Assembly: GCA_018398575.1 (NCBI GenBank)
Contig: JAGTXZ010000010.1
Location: forward strand, 62,001 to 126,000
Direction: 5' to 3'
Length of the DNA stretch: 64,000 nucleotides
From: Ampelomyces quisqualis
Lineage: Eukaryota > Ascomycota > Dothideomycetes > Pleosporales > Phaeosphaeriaceae
The notes under the pieces were generated by a model. The model was not told the DNA's origin. It saw only the letters and a program-made list of their open reading frames with translations, and ran no database searches. Numbering within the stretch: position 1 is the first letter of the stretch; each line of letters opens with the position of its first letter. The position numbers and the translations under genes were made by a program. Of the stretch, positions 12,001-23,079 are shown one piece after another.

Positions 12001-13079
12001 ACAGAGAACTAAACGCATTTAGTAATAGTTCTTTAATGATAATCTTATAATTGTACAAACAATAAGAAGGCAATTAATTAGCTGCTAACTTACTAAATAT
12101 ATCCTAATACTAGAAGTAGCAGGCAGGTAATTACTTATCTAATTAGCATTAATTATCTGCGTTGTCCTTAGAGGCAAGAATCCTGTTAATTTTATAGAGA
12201 CTTATTATAAAAAACTTATTCTATAGCTTCTTTATAATAAAGTAGAATACATTGGCAGAAATAAGAGCTATGTAGGTAGTTAGAGGAGATTTAAACTCTA
12301 AACTGTTTTGCTTGGTTAGAGTGCAAGAAATCTCTAAGATTTTTTAAGCTAATAGGAGCTTTAAGCATCCCTTAATACAATAAATAGAAGAAGAAGAATA
12401 ATAGTAAGGACTATTTTAGATATAATAGTCTTCTTTCTTCTATAGGGCGTTGCGTTGCTGCACAATAAGATAGATAGTAGCTAGCACTATAGCTTAATGT
12501 AAAACAGTAGAAATAAGGAGTAAAGGATTATATAAACAGAAGTACTTAGATAGCTAAATAAACTGTAACCTATCTGTGTCTAATTAAATCTTAAATTATC
12601 TTAACTATTAGAGGCTAAGTATACAATCCTAAGACCTAAGATTAAGGATTAGAAATAGATAGTTTAAAATCTTTCAGCTATTAATATTTAAGTATAGTTA
12701 AATATATTAAGTAACTAAAGAAGTAATCTAATCTTTAAAACTACGCACCTAAACCTAGAAGAAAAGCTTCTAGATAGGTTGCTATAAGGCTTTAGAAACA
12801 GATAAAGTAATTTATAAATTTAAAAATAAGAAACCTTAAGCACTAGTGTTAATAAGAGTGTTAAGGCGTAAACTAATACTCTAGTTATAGAGAAGTGTAG
12901 GTATAAGAAAATAGAGACTGCAAAATAAATAAGAGAGGTTAAGGTAGAATAGATTGTAACAGCTTAGGCCTAAAGAGAAGTATCTTTCTAGGCGCTTCTG
13001 TTTCTTATATAATATACCTCTTAGTTAGGTTACTCTTAAGTATCTTTAAACTTATCTACTTCTATAGCTTTAATCTAAC

Positions 13080-13265
13080 GCATACAAGGTTTTGTACAGT
13101 TACTAGAGTAGTGTTCTAGCTTACTATAATTATAATAACTACTAGAAGTCTTTTGTTATTCTAGCTTAGAGGTCTTTATAGAAAGGCGTACTATAGTAGA
13201 TTAATAGGCTAGCGCAGAATGTGTTAGAGCGCTAGAGGTAGTAGTCTAATTTAGCTCTAAATTAG
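13080..13265 (-). pseudogene. Element 2 gag C-terminus with zinc knuckle (left of insertion)
   Basis: The minus strand gives a YNYSKLEHYSSNC segment, a CCHC knuckle degraded by G to A changes, followed by a KPCMR basic tail. The gag frame is interrupted at 13,265 by the LTR of element 3 and continues beyond 20,161. Confidence 0.65.
13261..13265. repeat. Target-site duplication of element 3, left copy
   Basis: ATTAG immediately precedes the left LTR of element 3. The identical ATTAG follows the right LTR at 20,157-20,161. Confidence 0.85.
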
Positions 13266-13547
13266 TGTAAGAGGTTTGTATAGCAGCAAAGTTACAGAAT
13301 AACAATAGTAGTATAGGTAGAAGTAAGTTAATTCCTGTTCTGCTACTTTAGTGCAGAACTCCTCTTTTGTAGATATAACTAGACGCGTGTCTTTACAACT
13401 AGAATGCACTAGGTCTGCGCTAGCGTAGCGCTGTTAAGACGCTAGGGTAGCTGTGCGCGTTCTACGCGTAAGGACGCTAGAGTAGCGTTGTTGTAGCGCA
13501 GGCGCATTACTGCGCAACTAACAGCTCTACGCTATAGTATCTTTACA
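13266..13547. repeat. Element 3 LTR (3' LTR relative to pol)
   Basis: This 282-bp repeat starts TGTAAGAGG and ends CTTTACA. It aligns end to end with 19,875-20,156, with scattered transitions. It contains GC-richer GCGCAGGCGC-type stretches that stand out from the surrounding AT-rich DNA. Confidence 0.9.
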
Positions 13548-13949
13548 ATTATTCTCTCTTCTTTAGAATTGCTATTCTAGTAATTTGTATAATGTTAGGT
13601 CTTGTTAGCGCATGCCTAATGTTATTGTTGTAAGAGCTGTTGTTGTACTAAGGCTAAAACTCTAGGTAAATCTAAGAGGCAGCTGGTAGCTATAGTAATA
13701 GCAGAATTATAGCAGAACTTTGTGTGCCTAATCTTTTCTGCTTCTTTAGTAACAATTACATTACTATTACTACTACACTATCTTCTAGCTCTACGCTATT
13801 ACAACCTTATTACCTCTATATTAATTACTATAAGTACTACGCTTGTGCTGCCTGCTACCTCTACTATTCTTATAAGTAGTGTAACGCTAGCGTTGCAACA
13901 TTGCTAACTTAGCGTTTAGGCTACACTTGTTGCCTGCTGCAGTAGCGTT

Positions 13950-14887
13950 CCTAATATTAAGCTAGCTAAGCTAGTTTGCCTGCGTTGTGCTAAGAGTCTA
14001 AAGATTAATAGCACAGCGTATAACTACGTCTCTAGCAGCCTGTAGTGTAATAGGTGCGCCTACAAGAAGAAGTCCTACACTCTAGTGCTACTAAGTTTTG
14101 TTAAAGGCTAAAATACTTTATACTAGCAGTAGCAGCGCTTTGCTACTAATAAGGCTAGAGTAGACCTAGATGTTAACGCGTAGGAGACAGCGTTGCGCTA
14201 GTAGACTACCTTAGTAGAGCTTTTCTTCTGTAAGGAGGTAAAGTTTAGGGGTTGCTATTAGCCTAAGAGTAATAAGATCTAGATCCTGCAGGTTAAGGCA
14301 ACTAACTGCCTCTTTACTACAGTAGAGGGCATTCTTAATCTTTTGCAGGCCTAGGTAAGTTATTTTTTCTTGTTTCTTGCAGTTGCTGCGCTGTTGTTCT
14401 AACGTTGTCTAGGCTAATCTACTACTACTTAGCAAGGCTAACGCGCAGTCTAACTCTAACCTTAATTTAAAGAAGGCTGCTAGCAACTAGGGCTCTAATT
14501 CTAAGGAGCGTAAGAAGCAGGAGGAGAAGAGAGATAAAACCCCTCCTCCTTAGAGCCCTACTTCTACGCCTCCTCTCTCTAAAGGAAAGGGCAAGGCTAA
14601 AGGCAAGGCTAAGGCTAAGGCTAAGGCTAAGGCCCCTAGGAAACGCCTAGCTAAGTCTTAGCTAACTAGGTAGCTTCTTTTTAAGCGCTCTGCTACTAAG
14701 GGTAAGCTAAAGCGCTCTTAACGCGCTACTACTACGCTGTTAACTTGCAAGCTAGTAGGTAATCTAGGTAAAGCTACTATAGAAGAGTAGAAAGGTATAG
14801 AGGAGGTTAAGAAAGAGGATAAGAAGAGTAGTAGAGACAAGTTCTTTATCCCTAAAGACCTAGATAACAAGGACTTTCTAGAGTAAG
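13950..14887 (+). pseudogene. Antisense accessory ORF of element 3 (Cys-rich start, Lys/Ala-rich tail)
   Basis: On the strand opposite gag-pol, between integrase and the 3' LTR, two consecutive frames read as protein once RIP stops are taken as Gln. The first part (13,950-14,350) holds paired CxxC motifs (VCLRCAK and QCNRCAYKKK), suggesting zinc binding. The second (about 14,383-14,887) is highly basic, with a run of Lys-Ala repeats coded by a hexamer AAGGCT array at about 14,590-14,630, and ends in an acidic/Lys-rich tail. A pyrimidine tract ending TTTCTTGCAG (14,373-14,382) looks like a 3' splice site, but the nearest GTAAGT is only 28 bp upstream. The protein family is unknown. Confidence 0.5.
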
Positions 14888-15299
14888 CTAGCGTTTGTAC
14901 CTAGTTGCGCTGCTTAAGCGCTAGCGTTGCGCTGCTAAGGCGCCTGGTTTTTTTTCTTTTTTCTTTTTTTTTTTTTCTTTGTTTTTCCTTTTGTTTTTTC
15001 TGTATATTAATTTGTAATAATAATTAATCTCCTCTCTAGTTATACTTCTCTATAAGTAATTTGTCTATGTCTTTTTAATTAACCTACTTGTTATATTCTA
15101 GTAGCTAGCCTTTTTATTTAACTAAGTAATTTACTAAACGTCTGTTGCGCTGCTTTGCTAGGACAGCTTTAACCTTGTAGCGTTGCCCTAGCTTATTACT
15201 GTTGTCTAGGTTAACAGGCCTAGGTAAGGTTAATTCTTCTTCCTCTCTTAGCACAAACAGCTAGAGTAAGGACGTATAGAATATAGGGTAGACCTTTAT

Positions 15300-16400
15300 G
15301 TATAATAGGAGTAAGATTCTAAAAGCTTATAAGCCAATTTGCTTATCTACTAGGAAGGGGCCTATCTAGCGCAGCAACAGCTTTTTGCTAGCGCTGCGCA
15401 GGCGCAGATGCTTTGTTAATAAGAGGACTATATCCTCTAGTTTAAACCCTTAGAGCCTGTGTTTCTTGTTGTAATATTGTTTCTAGTATTGCAAACTTTT
15501 GCTCTAGTAATTAGCTAAAGCGTCCTAAGTTTGTATAAGCTTCTGCAACCTTTCTCTAATGCTAAGAACTTTAGTAGGCGCTGTTGGCTTGTAGTTAAGG
15601 CGCAGGTAGAACTTGTAGTAGGCAAAGAATAGAGATACTTCTAATGTAGCTTGTCTAGCATTATTATATGCAAACTCTGCTAGTAACAAGAGGTGTACCT
15701 AATTATTAAGTTAATTGCTTATAAAAGCCCTTAAGTATTGCTCTAGCGTTTAATTCTAACGCTCTGTTTAGCTGTCTATTTACAGATAGAAGGCAGTGCT
15801 AAGCTAGCGCTTTACCTTTGCTATAAAGTAAAAGTCTGCCTAGAACTGCAAAGTAAAGACACTTTCTTAGTCTAATACAATACCTTTAGGTAAGCTAAAG
15901 AATTGTACAACTTGTTCTAAAAACAGATCTGCTAATTGTAAAGCAGTAACTGTTTTCTGTGTAGAGATATACTTAGCTATTTTTGTGTACCTGTTAACTA
16001 CAACAAGTATTGCGTTGTATATAACGCTATAGCGCTTAGCAGGCAGCAGGCTTGTAACAAAATCTATTGTAATTTCTTGCTATAGTCCCTAAGGTTAGAG
16101 AAGCGCGTTTAACACGCTAGTAGAGCGCTGCTTAAGTAACTTTGCGCCTTAGTACACTAAGCAAGAGTTAATGTACTTCTTAAGCTCTTTCTTAAGCCTA
16201 GGCTAATAGTAGTATTAGGCTACAAGCTTAAGCGTTTTGGCCTACCTAAAATAGCTAGTAAGTAGATTGTTGTAATACAGCTTAAGGAGCTTAGCTCTAA
16301 GAGCTAGCTCTAGTAGAATACACAATTAGTCCTTAAACTAAAGGCTGCCTAAAGCGTTAAGCTTTTAGTGCCTTAGGCGTTTGCTAGCGCCTTAACAGGC
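15300..16400 (-). pseudogene. Element 3 integrase remnant
   Basis: The minus strand gives the integrase core. ITIDFVTSLLPAKRY carries the first Asp, GIVLD*ESVF the second Asp and TERQN*TLEQYLR the Glu, so all three DDE residues appear retained. LAEFAYNNARQATLEVS, a typical Ty3/Gypsy segment, follows. Several Gln-to-stop changes still disable it. The retained catalytic residues imply milder RIP than in elements 1 and 2. Confidence 0.8.
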
Positions 16401-17329
16401 AGACGCTAGGGATTTAACGTCCCTGCGTATTGCAACTGCTTCTAGGTTATTCTGTTGTACTTGTACACAGATTTTAAAGAAGGACTTAAGAAGTTCCTTA
16501 TAAGCTAACCTTTCTAAGGCTGCAGCTTTTGCTTATAACTGCGTAACCCTTTAGGCTATTACTAGTCTGCTCTTAGGAATCTCTTAATTAGGGCTGTAGC
16601 TCCTAGCTGTTGCCTTAACGCTGTGCGCTAGGCTTATAAAAACATCTTTACTAAGATGTAAAGTGCCTGCTTACTATTAAGCTGTTGTCTAGCTTTTTAC
16701 TAACGCTAGCTCCTTACTAGGTAGCTTAGCTTAGGTTCTTGCTAGCTGTAACTTCTTTTGCAGTGCTAGCAACATATCTAATAGTTAAATATCTAGCGTA
16801 TTGCTATTGTCTACAGGTTGCCTTAAAGGCCTGTCTGCAGGATTTGTCTTTCTAGACTAATGCTTAATCTTAAAGTTGTAAGCAGCTAGCTTTATTGCCT
16901 AGCTAGCCTGTCTTCTAGACAGGGTTAACGTGCCTATAAAGCTGCGTAGGTTGTTATAGTCTGTCTATATTTCTAACTAAATTGCTAGCCTCTTAACGTA
17001 GTAACGCTAGTGCTGCACTGCTGCAACAATAGCAAGGAGCTTTAGGTTGTATGTGTAGTAGTTTCTTTCTGCAGGCAAAAGCTTCCTTAACTAAAAGGCT
17101 ATAGGGTGCTAGTTTCTATCTGCATAGAGTTAGGAGAAGATGCCTACTACTCTCTAAATAGAGGCATTAGTTTCTAACTTAGATAGGAGTATATAATTGT
17201 AGTGCTGCAGGATAGGCGCAGTTGCAAACCTGTTGTATAGCTAGCGCTTTACTTTCTCTGCAGCGTTAGGCTAGTTAAAAGAACTAGACTTCTTCTCTTA
17301 AACTAATTCTTTTAGGAGATTAGTAATTA

Positions 17330-17860
17330 GGCTAATAATAACAAAGAAACCCTATATAAAGCGTTAATAGAAGTTTGCAAAGCCTAAAAAGACTTAAACA
17401 TTCTTAAAGGACGTTAGCGTAGGCTAATTAATAACTGCGCGAACCTATTCTAGATCTATTGTAACGCTGTTAAGGCGCACAATAAACCCTAGGAACTTAA
17501 CTTAGTTAGTAGTAAAGGTACACTTTTTTAAATTAACAAAAAGACTGTATTCTCTTAGCTTAGCAAGTACTTTTCTTACCTGTTCCTAATAATCCTCCCT
17601 CTTTTAAGAAAAGATTAGGATATTATTAAAATAGACAACGCAAAAGATATCTAAATACAAGGCTAAGGCTCTGTTAATATACCTCTAGAACGTAGTAGGC
17701 GCGTTAGTTAGCCTAAAGGGCATAACTATGTACTTAAAGTAGCTATATTGCGTGCAAAACGCTGTCTTCTACTTATTGCCTTGCTAGATTCTAATCTAGT
17801 AATACGCGTTCTTAAGATTAAGCTTAGTAAACTTTACTAATCTACAGAGCTAATTAAGGG
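17330..17860 (-). pseudogene. Element 3 reverse transcriptase remnant
   Basis: The minus strand around 17,780-17,690 reads KTAFCTQYSYFKYIVMPF then RLTNAPTTF, and the catalytic motif is YFNNILIFS, where the family has two Asp residues. It continues with LREYSLFVNLKKCTF and VKFLGFIV, the standard thumb-side sequence of Gypsy RTs. G to A mutation of both catalytic Asp codons and several stops make it dead. Confidence 0.85.
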
Positions 17861-18699
17861 TTTCCCTAATTAAGGGAAGAGCTAGTCTATTCTTCTTAGT
17901 AACTTAATTAAGGCCTTAATAATCTACGCAAAGGCGTAGTATTCTATCTTTTTTAGGCACAAACAGAATAGGTGCCTCTGTAAGGCTTGTGCTTTCTTAG
18001 ATCTAGCCTAGGCTTTGCGCTGTTGCTAAGTAGTTGCACAGCACACTTAGCTTCTTTAGTAAGAGGTTATAGAGCAGCCTATATAGAGCTGTAGTTTCTT
18101 CTTCTAACTTAATAGCGTAGTTGCCTCTGTAGTGCTGCAGCAGCGCGTTAGCAGCGTTACTGTTTACAACGTCTTTAAAATTCTTAAGTTTAATAGGCTA
18201 CAATAGGCATTTAGTAGAGAAAGATTGTAAACTGCCTACTAGGACTGCGTACACGCTTAGCTTGTTATAAAGAGATTCTGCAAAGGTTTTTGCGTCTTTA
18301 ACTCTTATTGTATTAGTGTTAAGCTTGTAGCGCTACTGCTTTAACTTGCAGTTAATAATAACGCGCCTCTCTTTTAGGCTTAGTAGACCTAAAATAACAG
18401 GTTGTGCTGCATTAGTAATCCTGTATAGAATAGTAGTAAAGGACTTAGTTACGCTCTAGTTGTCCTTTATTATTAGATAAGCTTAATAAGCGTAGAAGCT
18501 AGGCACAGTACTTAAGTTAGGTAAGCAGATAGTTAGTAGCGCAGCGCTGTTAATACAAGGGAGATCCTTAAGCAAGGCAACTCTCTTGTTAATAGTGCTA
18601 AGTTCTGCACTACAGTTAATTAGGATTTGTGTAGGCTACGCAGCGCTATTGTTACGCAGCGTTCTAAGTACTTTAATACAATTCTCTTGTTGTAGTAGA

Positions 18700-19870
18700 A
18701 CTTAAGCTATTAAGGAGGAGGCTCTTCTTAGGCCTGCTTGTTTTTTGTTTGTATTGCGTTTGAACTAGTAACAGAAGAAGAGCTGTTAAGCCTTAATCTA
18801 CACTCTCTAGCCTAATAGCCTATCTTACTGCAATAGTAGCAGGCGTTAGTTAGCTTTAGGCTTAGGTTTGCAGTGCTAGTAACACAACATTATAGAGCTG
18901 TTGCGTCTAGTTTAGGCTGCAAAGTTTTTCTTATACTAGGCGTTCTGTGTATATAATAGTGTAGTAATAGTATACTACTGCTGCAGCGTAAGTTATCTTT
19001 TAGCGTTGCAGCGCGTTTAACAAGTTCTCTGCAGGTAGTAGAAAACTTAGTGTAGTTAGAGAGAGCTACTCTAATCTCTAGGCAGAGTTTACTGTACAAG
19101 TGTATTACTAAGTGTTTCTGTTTGTAAGAGGGATTTACCTAATTTTCTAAAGTAGATAGATAGGCTGCAAATTTGTTTACTGTTTAGCTGTTCTTTTAGG
19201 ATACCTTTTAATACTGTATAGTAACTTAAAGCTTTCTATTTATAGGGCTCTTAATCTAATTAAGTAGAAAGGACATTATATTGCGCTACGCTAGTGTTTT
19301 GCTATTGTCTTCCTGTTCCCTCTGTATCTACATTTGTTAAAACGTAGTTTGTAGGTATTAGAAGGTAAAGGCAATCTTTTAATCCTTAAGCTAAAAGGCT
19401 AAAGGGTCTAATTAAAAGGTAATAGATAGCCTAGCCTTAAAGTCCTAATACTCTCTAATTTCCTTGCCTTTAAAGATAAGGATTTTCTTAATCTTTGGCC
19501 TGCGTCTTAGCGCTAATAGGTTAAGTTAGGGGCGTCGCGCTAGTAGAGACGTGTCGCGTCCAACTAGAGGAGTTAGTAGATCTGTTTTATTTAGGGCGCC
19601 TAAGGGCTGTTTAGGAGGTAGGAGAAGTTGTTTACCTGCTAATAATTGCTCCTATTAGCGTACTTCCTCCTCTAGAGTCTAGATCTTAGCTTGCTCCTTA
19701 AGTTCTTGGCGCTAGCGCTTTAGCTGCGCTAAGCGTTTGCCTAAGCTAAGCATTAATTCCTTATTAGGAGTGTTTTCCCTTAATAGATTAGCTAGTAGGC
19801 TTAGAGGTAGATCCTAATCTATTGTTATTAGGTAACTAGGCTGCTATCCTTTTGCAAGGTAAAGGAATTA
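18700..19870 (-). pseudogene. Element 3 gag remnant
   Basis: The region lies between the 5' LTR (19,875-20,156) and pol. The minus strand at about 18,850-18,800 reads NACYYCSKIGY*AREC, a CCHC zinc knuckle whose His has become Tyr. The upstream part is the presumed capsid, with many interruptions. Confidence 0.7.
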
Positions 19871-19874
19871 AAAC

Positions 19875-20156
19875 TGTAAAAGGTTTGTATAGCAGCAAAG
19901 TTACAAGATAATAATAGCAGTACAAGTAGAAGTAAGTTAATTTCTGTTCTGCTACTTTAGTGCAGAACTCCTCTTTTGTAGATACAACTAGACGCGTATT
20001 CTTACAACTAGAATGCACTAAGTCTGCACTAGCGTAGCGCTATTAAGACGCTAGGGCAGCTGTGCGTGTCCTACGCGTAAGGACGCTAAGGTAGCGTTGT
20101 TGTAGCGCAGGCGCATTGCTGCGCGACTAACAGCTCTACGCTATAGCATCCTTACA
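19875..20156. repeat. Element 3 LTR (5' LTR relative to pol)
   Basis: This 282-bp repeat, TGTAAAAGG ... CCTTACA, is the partner of 13,266-13,547. Confidence 0.9.
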
Positions 20157-20161
20157 ATTAG
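20157..20161. repeat. Target-site duplication of element 3, right copy
   Basis: ATTAG directly after the right LTR matches 13,261-13,265. Confidence 0.85.
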
Positions 20162-21000
20162 TTTACAGGGCCTACCTAATTAGCAATTTAGCAGCAGCTA
20201 GTAATATACTTAGGTTAGGATTGTTCTTCTACTCTATATTATAGGTAGTAAGGTGTTCTACTATCTAATTAAATAAGTTCTTCTATTAGTGCCTGAATCT
20301 TAAGTTAGGGGCTTATAGTCCTAGCGTGATTTTTGTCTATAAGTAGTAAAACTACTCTAAAGGAGGTACTTGTCCCTTAACTGCAGAACTTAGAAACTTA
20401 GCTTTAAATAAGAGGAACGTTTTTTTCTTTGTTATCTATAATTAATTAAACGCTACATAGCTTTTAGCTACCTTGTTACTTGTAATAAAGTAAGACTTAA
20501 GTAGCTTAATTATTTACTTAGCGTTCTAGAATTGCTCTTAATTAGTATCTAATAAATATTGTAGCTTAAGATAGCTCTTAGCTAATCTTATAGTGTAGCT
20601 CTATACTAAGGCTATGTGTTGTCTTTTAGTCTAATAGTAATCTAAGTTAATTTTAAGTTAATCCTAGATAGAGGCCTACTATTAGCAGAAGGTAGAATCT
20701 TTTCTATTACTAAGATTATCTATATTAGGCGTTTTCTTAGATTGTTAAAGTTAGCAAGAGCCTTTATAGCAATATAAGTACTTAGATGTAAAGCTATTAG
20801 ATAAATAGTAGAGTGCAAAGAGGTTCTAAGGGGTTTTAGTAGTAGGTAAAGGCTTGTCTAGTCCTAGTAACTAAGTTAGTCTTTCTTTAAGGGAATTAAT
20901 CTCTACTAACGCTTGTTTTAGTTCTTATTGTAATTAATTAACCTCTATTTATGCAAGAGTTAGATTTAGTACAGCTCTAGGCTAAGGGGGTCTATCTCTA
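20162..21000 (-). pseudogene. Element 2 gag remnant (right of the nested insertion)
   Basis: Minus-strand sequence reads as a retroviral-type capsid with RIP stops (segments such as IYLIALHLSTYIAIKALANF and INLKLT*ITIRLKDNT). It continues the gag frame found at 13,080-13,265. I see no LTR to its right, so the 5' end of element 2 is either unrecognised or lost. Confidence 0.55.
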
Positions 21001-21858
21001 GATTCCTTAGTATTTGTCTTTTTTGCTTTAGCACTCTGTTGCTAGGTTACAGCAGTAAATAGGTAGAGGTTAAGTTAGAGTAGAGTACCTTTACGTAAGA
21101 CTCTATACCTAACCTAACTCTTACCTATTTAATTAACACTAAAAGTAGGTAGAAGTTAGGTTAGAGGTAATTAATTGCAGGTTAAGGTTAAGTTGCATAA
21201 GTTTTGCGCAATTAAATAAAATTTAAAGTATGTAACTACTAATTTTATAAGATTAGGTTTCTAAAAATATACTAAATTTTATAGGGGCAAAACTATGCTA
21301 GGGATATTAAAAATAGTATAGTAATCACAAATTTTTATTACAATAAAGAGGGAATTAGGTCTTTATTTCTAATATGCATAAAAGTAGAGGATTCTAGATC
21401 TTCTACGCAAATACTTAATAAGAGCTAAACTTCTAATAGTACTTAAGTGTAAGTCTAACATCCTTTACTTATATAGTAACTCTTTTTGCGTAGATTGCAT
21501 TTATATTTATATCTATATTTAGTTAGAATTTTGTTAAAAAAATAGGGTTAGAAAATAAACTTTTAAAAAAACTAACTATATAGGCCTTAGCAGCCTCTTA
21601 AGCTGCTCTAATAGCTGATTTTTAGAAGCAAAGACTACTACTAGTGCTTTAGACGCATTCTTAAGCTATTTTGCGTAAGAGTTACTAGAAGAGCAGCTTG
21701 CAGATAAAGAGCTTAGTAGACCTCTAGTATTAGTAGATCTTTCTAAGTAACACAGCTTTGCGCAGTAAGTAAATAAGCGTAATAAAGAATTGTAATAACC
21801 TACTACTTAGCTTAAGGTGCCTTTTTTTTAGGAGCTGCTTTTTAAGTTTTTGCGGCTA
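21001..21858. other. AT-rich stretch, no gene recognised; CTAACCTAA-like repeats
   Basis: It holds imperfect repeats of the CTAACCTAA/GGTTAGAGG type at about 21,060-21,190, also seen at 48,105-48,250. It also has a low-GC tract with a few short plus-strand frames (21,590-21,800) of no recognisable family. It probably contains the 5' leader or LTR of element 2 in unrecognisable form. Confidence 0.35.
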
Positions 21859-22704
21859 CGTCAGGAAAACACAACGTTAGCGACATCCGCGACATTGGCG
21901 ACACTGTTGACACGACTGTACTGCTAGCTACCAGATAGTTCTCAACCGTGCTCGACTGTCCCTAGAGTCCCCTATTTGTTCTGGCCGCCTAATTAGACTG
22001 AAACGCTCAAATTGATCCACCTGATCCACTGGACCCACCTGCCCCACCCGCGCAATTACGTAATTATCCTAAAAACCTAAAATATAGAGCTTAATTCCCT
22101 CTTTAAAACGCACTATTTAGAATTTTTATAGCTGCTCTAGTTGCTAAGATGCACAGCAGTAAAGTTTGTAACTTTTTAATGTTCTTTGCCAAGGCTTGTT
22201 TTCGCTAAAGCTCTAGCACTTTAACTAGATAATATATTATATTTTTTTTTTAAAAAATAGTAACTAAAGTGTAGATTTTACTCTAGGACTATTTTACTTT
22301 AATATATTATAGTGTGGGCGTTAAGATCTATTGTGTTGAACGTACTTTAAAGTTTTTTTAAAAAAGTTTATAACTTTAACGCGCTATATCTCAATAACTA
22401 GAGTAGCTAAAAAAAATCTGAATAGTGCATTTTAAAGAGGGAATTCTGCTCTACATTTTGTATTTTTAGGTTACTTACGTAATCATGAAAATACAGCAAT
22501 ACAGTCACGTGAGTAAAATTGGCGACATTGGCGACACTAGCAACACTAGCGACACTAGCAACACTGTTAGGTTGCTGTTAGGTCGCTAGCAACCAGAAGT
22601 GAGTGGGGCAACTTTAGCAAATTGTCTAGTAGACAGTATTGCTGTTGGGCCGCCGCGAGTCGCAGCGATTGGGCTGATTAGATCAATCTTGAATTTTCCT
22701 AACG
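21859..22704. mobile_element. Non-autonomous Plavaka-type element, copy A
   Basis: This 846-bp element has termini CGTCAGGAAAA ... TTTTCCTAACG (canonical CGTTAGGAAAA) and is flanked by TA on both sides (21,857-21,858 and 22,705-22,706). The first ~100 bp and last ~200 bp match the ends of the 20-kb element at 22,778-43,224. Tandem 9-bp repeats of the type GCGACAYTR lie just inside both ends. The middle is a long imperfect palindrome (arms about 22,055-22,152 and 22,389-22,492). No coding capacity. It is GC-richer and less RIP-mutated than its surroundings. Confidence 0.88.
22055..22492. repeat. Long internal palindrome of copy A
   Basis: The stretch beginning ATTACGTAATTATCCTAAAA recurs in reverse complement ending TTTTTAGGTTACTTACGTAAT. 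Arms of about 100 bp are separated by about 235 bp, which itself contains smaller inverted repeats. The same structure is present in copies B and C. Confidence 0.75.
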
Positions 22705-22777
22705 TAGGCTTTTCCTAGCAGATTTCCTAGCAGCCTTACTAGCTAGGTCTTTGGCAACTATAGTGCCCCTAGTAACA

Positions 22778-22985
22778 CGTTAGGAAAAATTAAGATTTGT
22801 CTAGTTAGCCTAGTCGCAGCGACCTGCAGCTGCCTAACAGCAATACTGTTTACTAGATAATTTACTAAAGTTGCCCTACTTACTTCTAGTTGCTAGCAAC
22901 CTAACAGCAACCTAATAGTAAATTGCCTGTGTTACTTGCGTTGCCTGTGTCGCTAGTATTGCTAGTGTTACTAGTGTTGCTAGAT
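22778..22985 (-). repeat. Terminal region of the giant element (right-type end)
   Basis: It is the reverse complement of the final ~200 bp of copies A-C. It includes the inverted terminus CGTTAGGAAAA and, toward 22,930-22,985, tandem 9-bp motifs such as GTCGCTAGTATTGCTAGTG that correspond to the GCGACACTA subterminal repeats. Confidence 0.8.
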
Positions 22986-23079
22986 TTAACAGTTAAGGAC
23001 TATTAAGTACTATAGCACTAGTAGAACTATATACTACAGCTAGCTACCTGTGTCTTTACACTCTTGTAGCGTAGGCTAA

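Larger units (their letters stand above)
9050..13265 (-). mobile_element. RIP-inactivated chromodomain Ty3/Gypsy element (element 2), pol-containing part
   Basis: This is a Gypsy element read on the minus strand. The gag end with a zinc knuckle is at about 13,130-13,085, reverse transcriptase at about 12,000-11,400, integrase core at about 10,250-9,800 and a chromodomain-like segment near 9,340-9,210. The order fits Tf1/Skippy-like chromoviruses. Element 3 (13,266-20,156) is inserted within its gag region, and the rest of gag resumes at 20,162. I could not identify its LTRs at either end, so the outer limits are uncertain. Confidence 0.8.
13266..20156 (-). mobile_element. Complete, RIP-inactivated Ty3/Gypsy element (element 3) nested in element 2
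   Basis: The element is 6,891 bp long with two 282-bp LTRs (13,266-13,547 and 19,875-20,156) in direct orientation, TG...CA ends and a 5-bp target duplication ATTAG. Gag-pol is on the minus strand, with the zinc knuckle near 18,850-18,800, RT at 17,860-17,330 and integrase at 16,400-15,300. A purine-rich tract on the minus strand next to 13,547 is a plausible polypurine primer. A plus-strand frame lies antisense beyond pol (13,950-14,887). LTR differences are mostly C/T and G/A. Its insertion splits gag of element 2, so it is the younger of the two. Confidence 0.92.

Noticed and set aside
13722..13907. 61-codon plus-strand frame inside element 3
   Set aside because: A hydrophobic low-complexity translation of AT-rich DNA next to the LTR, with no family resemblance.
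14355..14382. GTAAGT...TTGCAG intron in the antisense ORF of element 3
   Set aside because: The acceptor looks real, but 28 bp is too short for a fungal spliceosomal intron. The true donor, if any, must be elsewhere.
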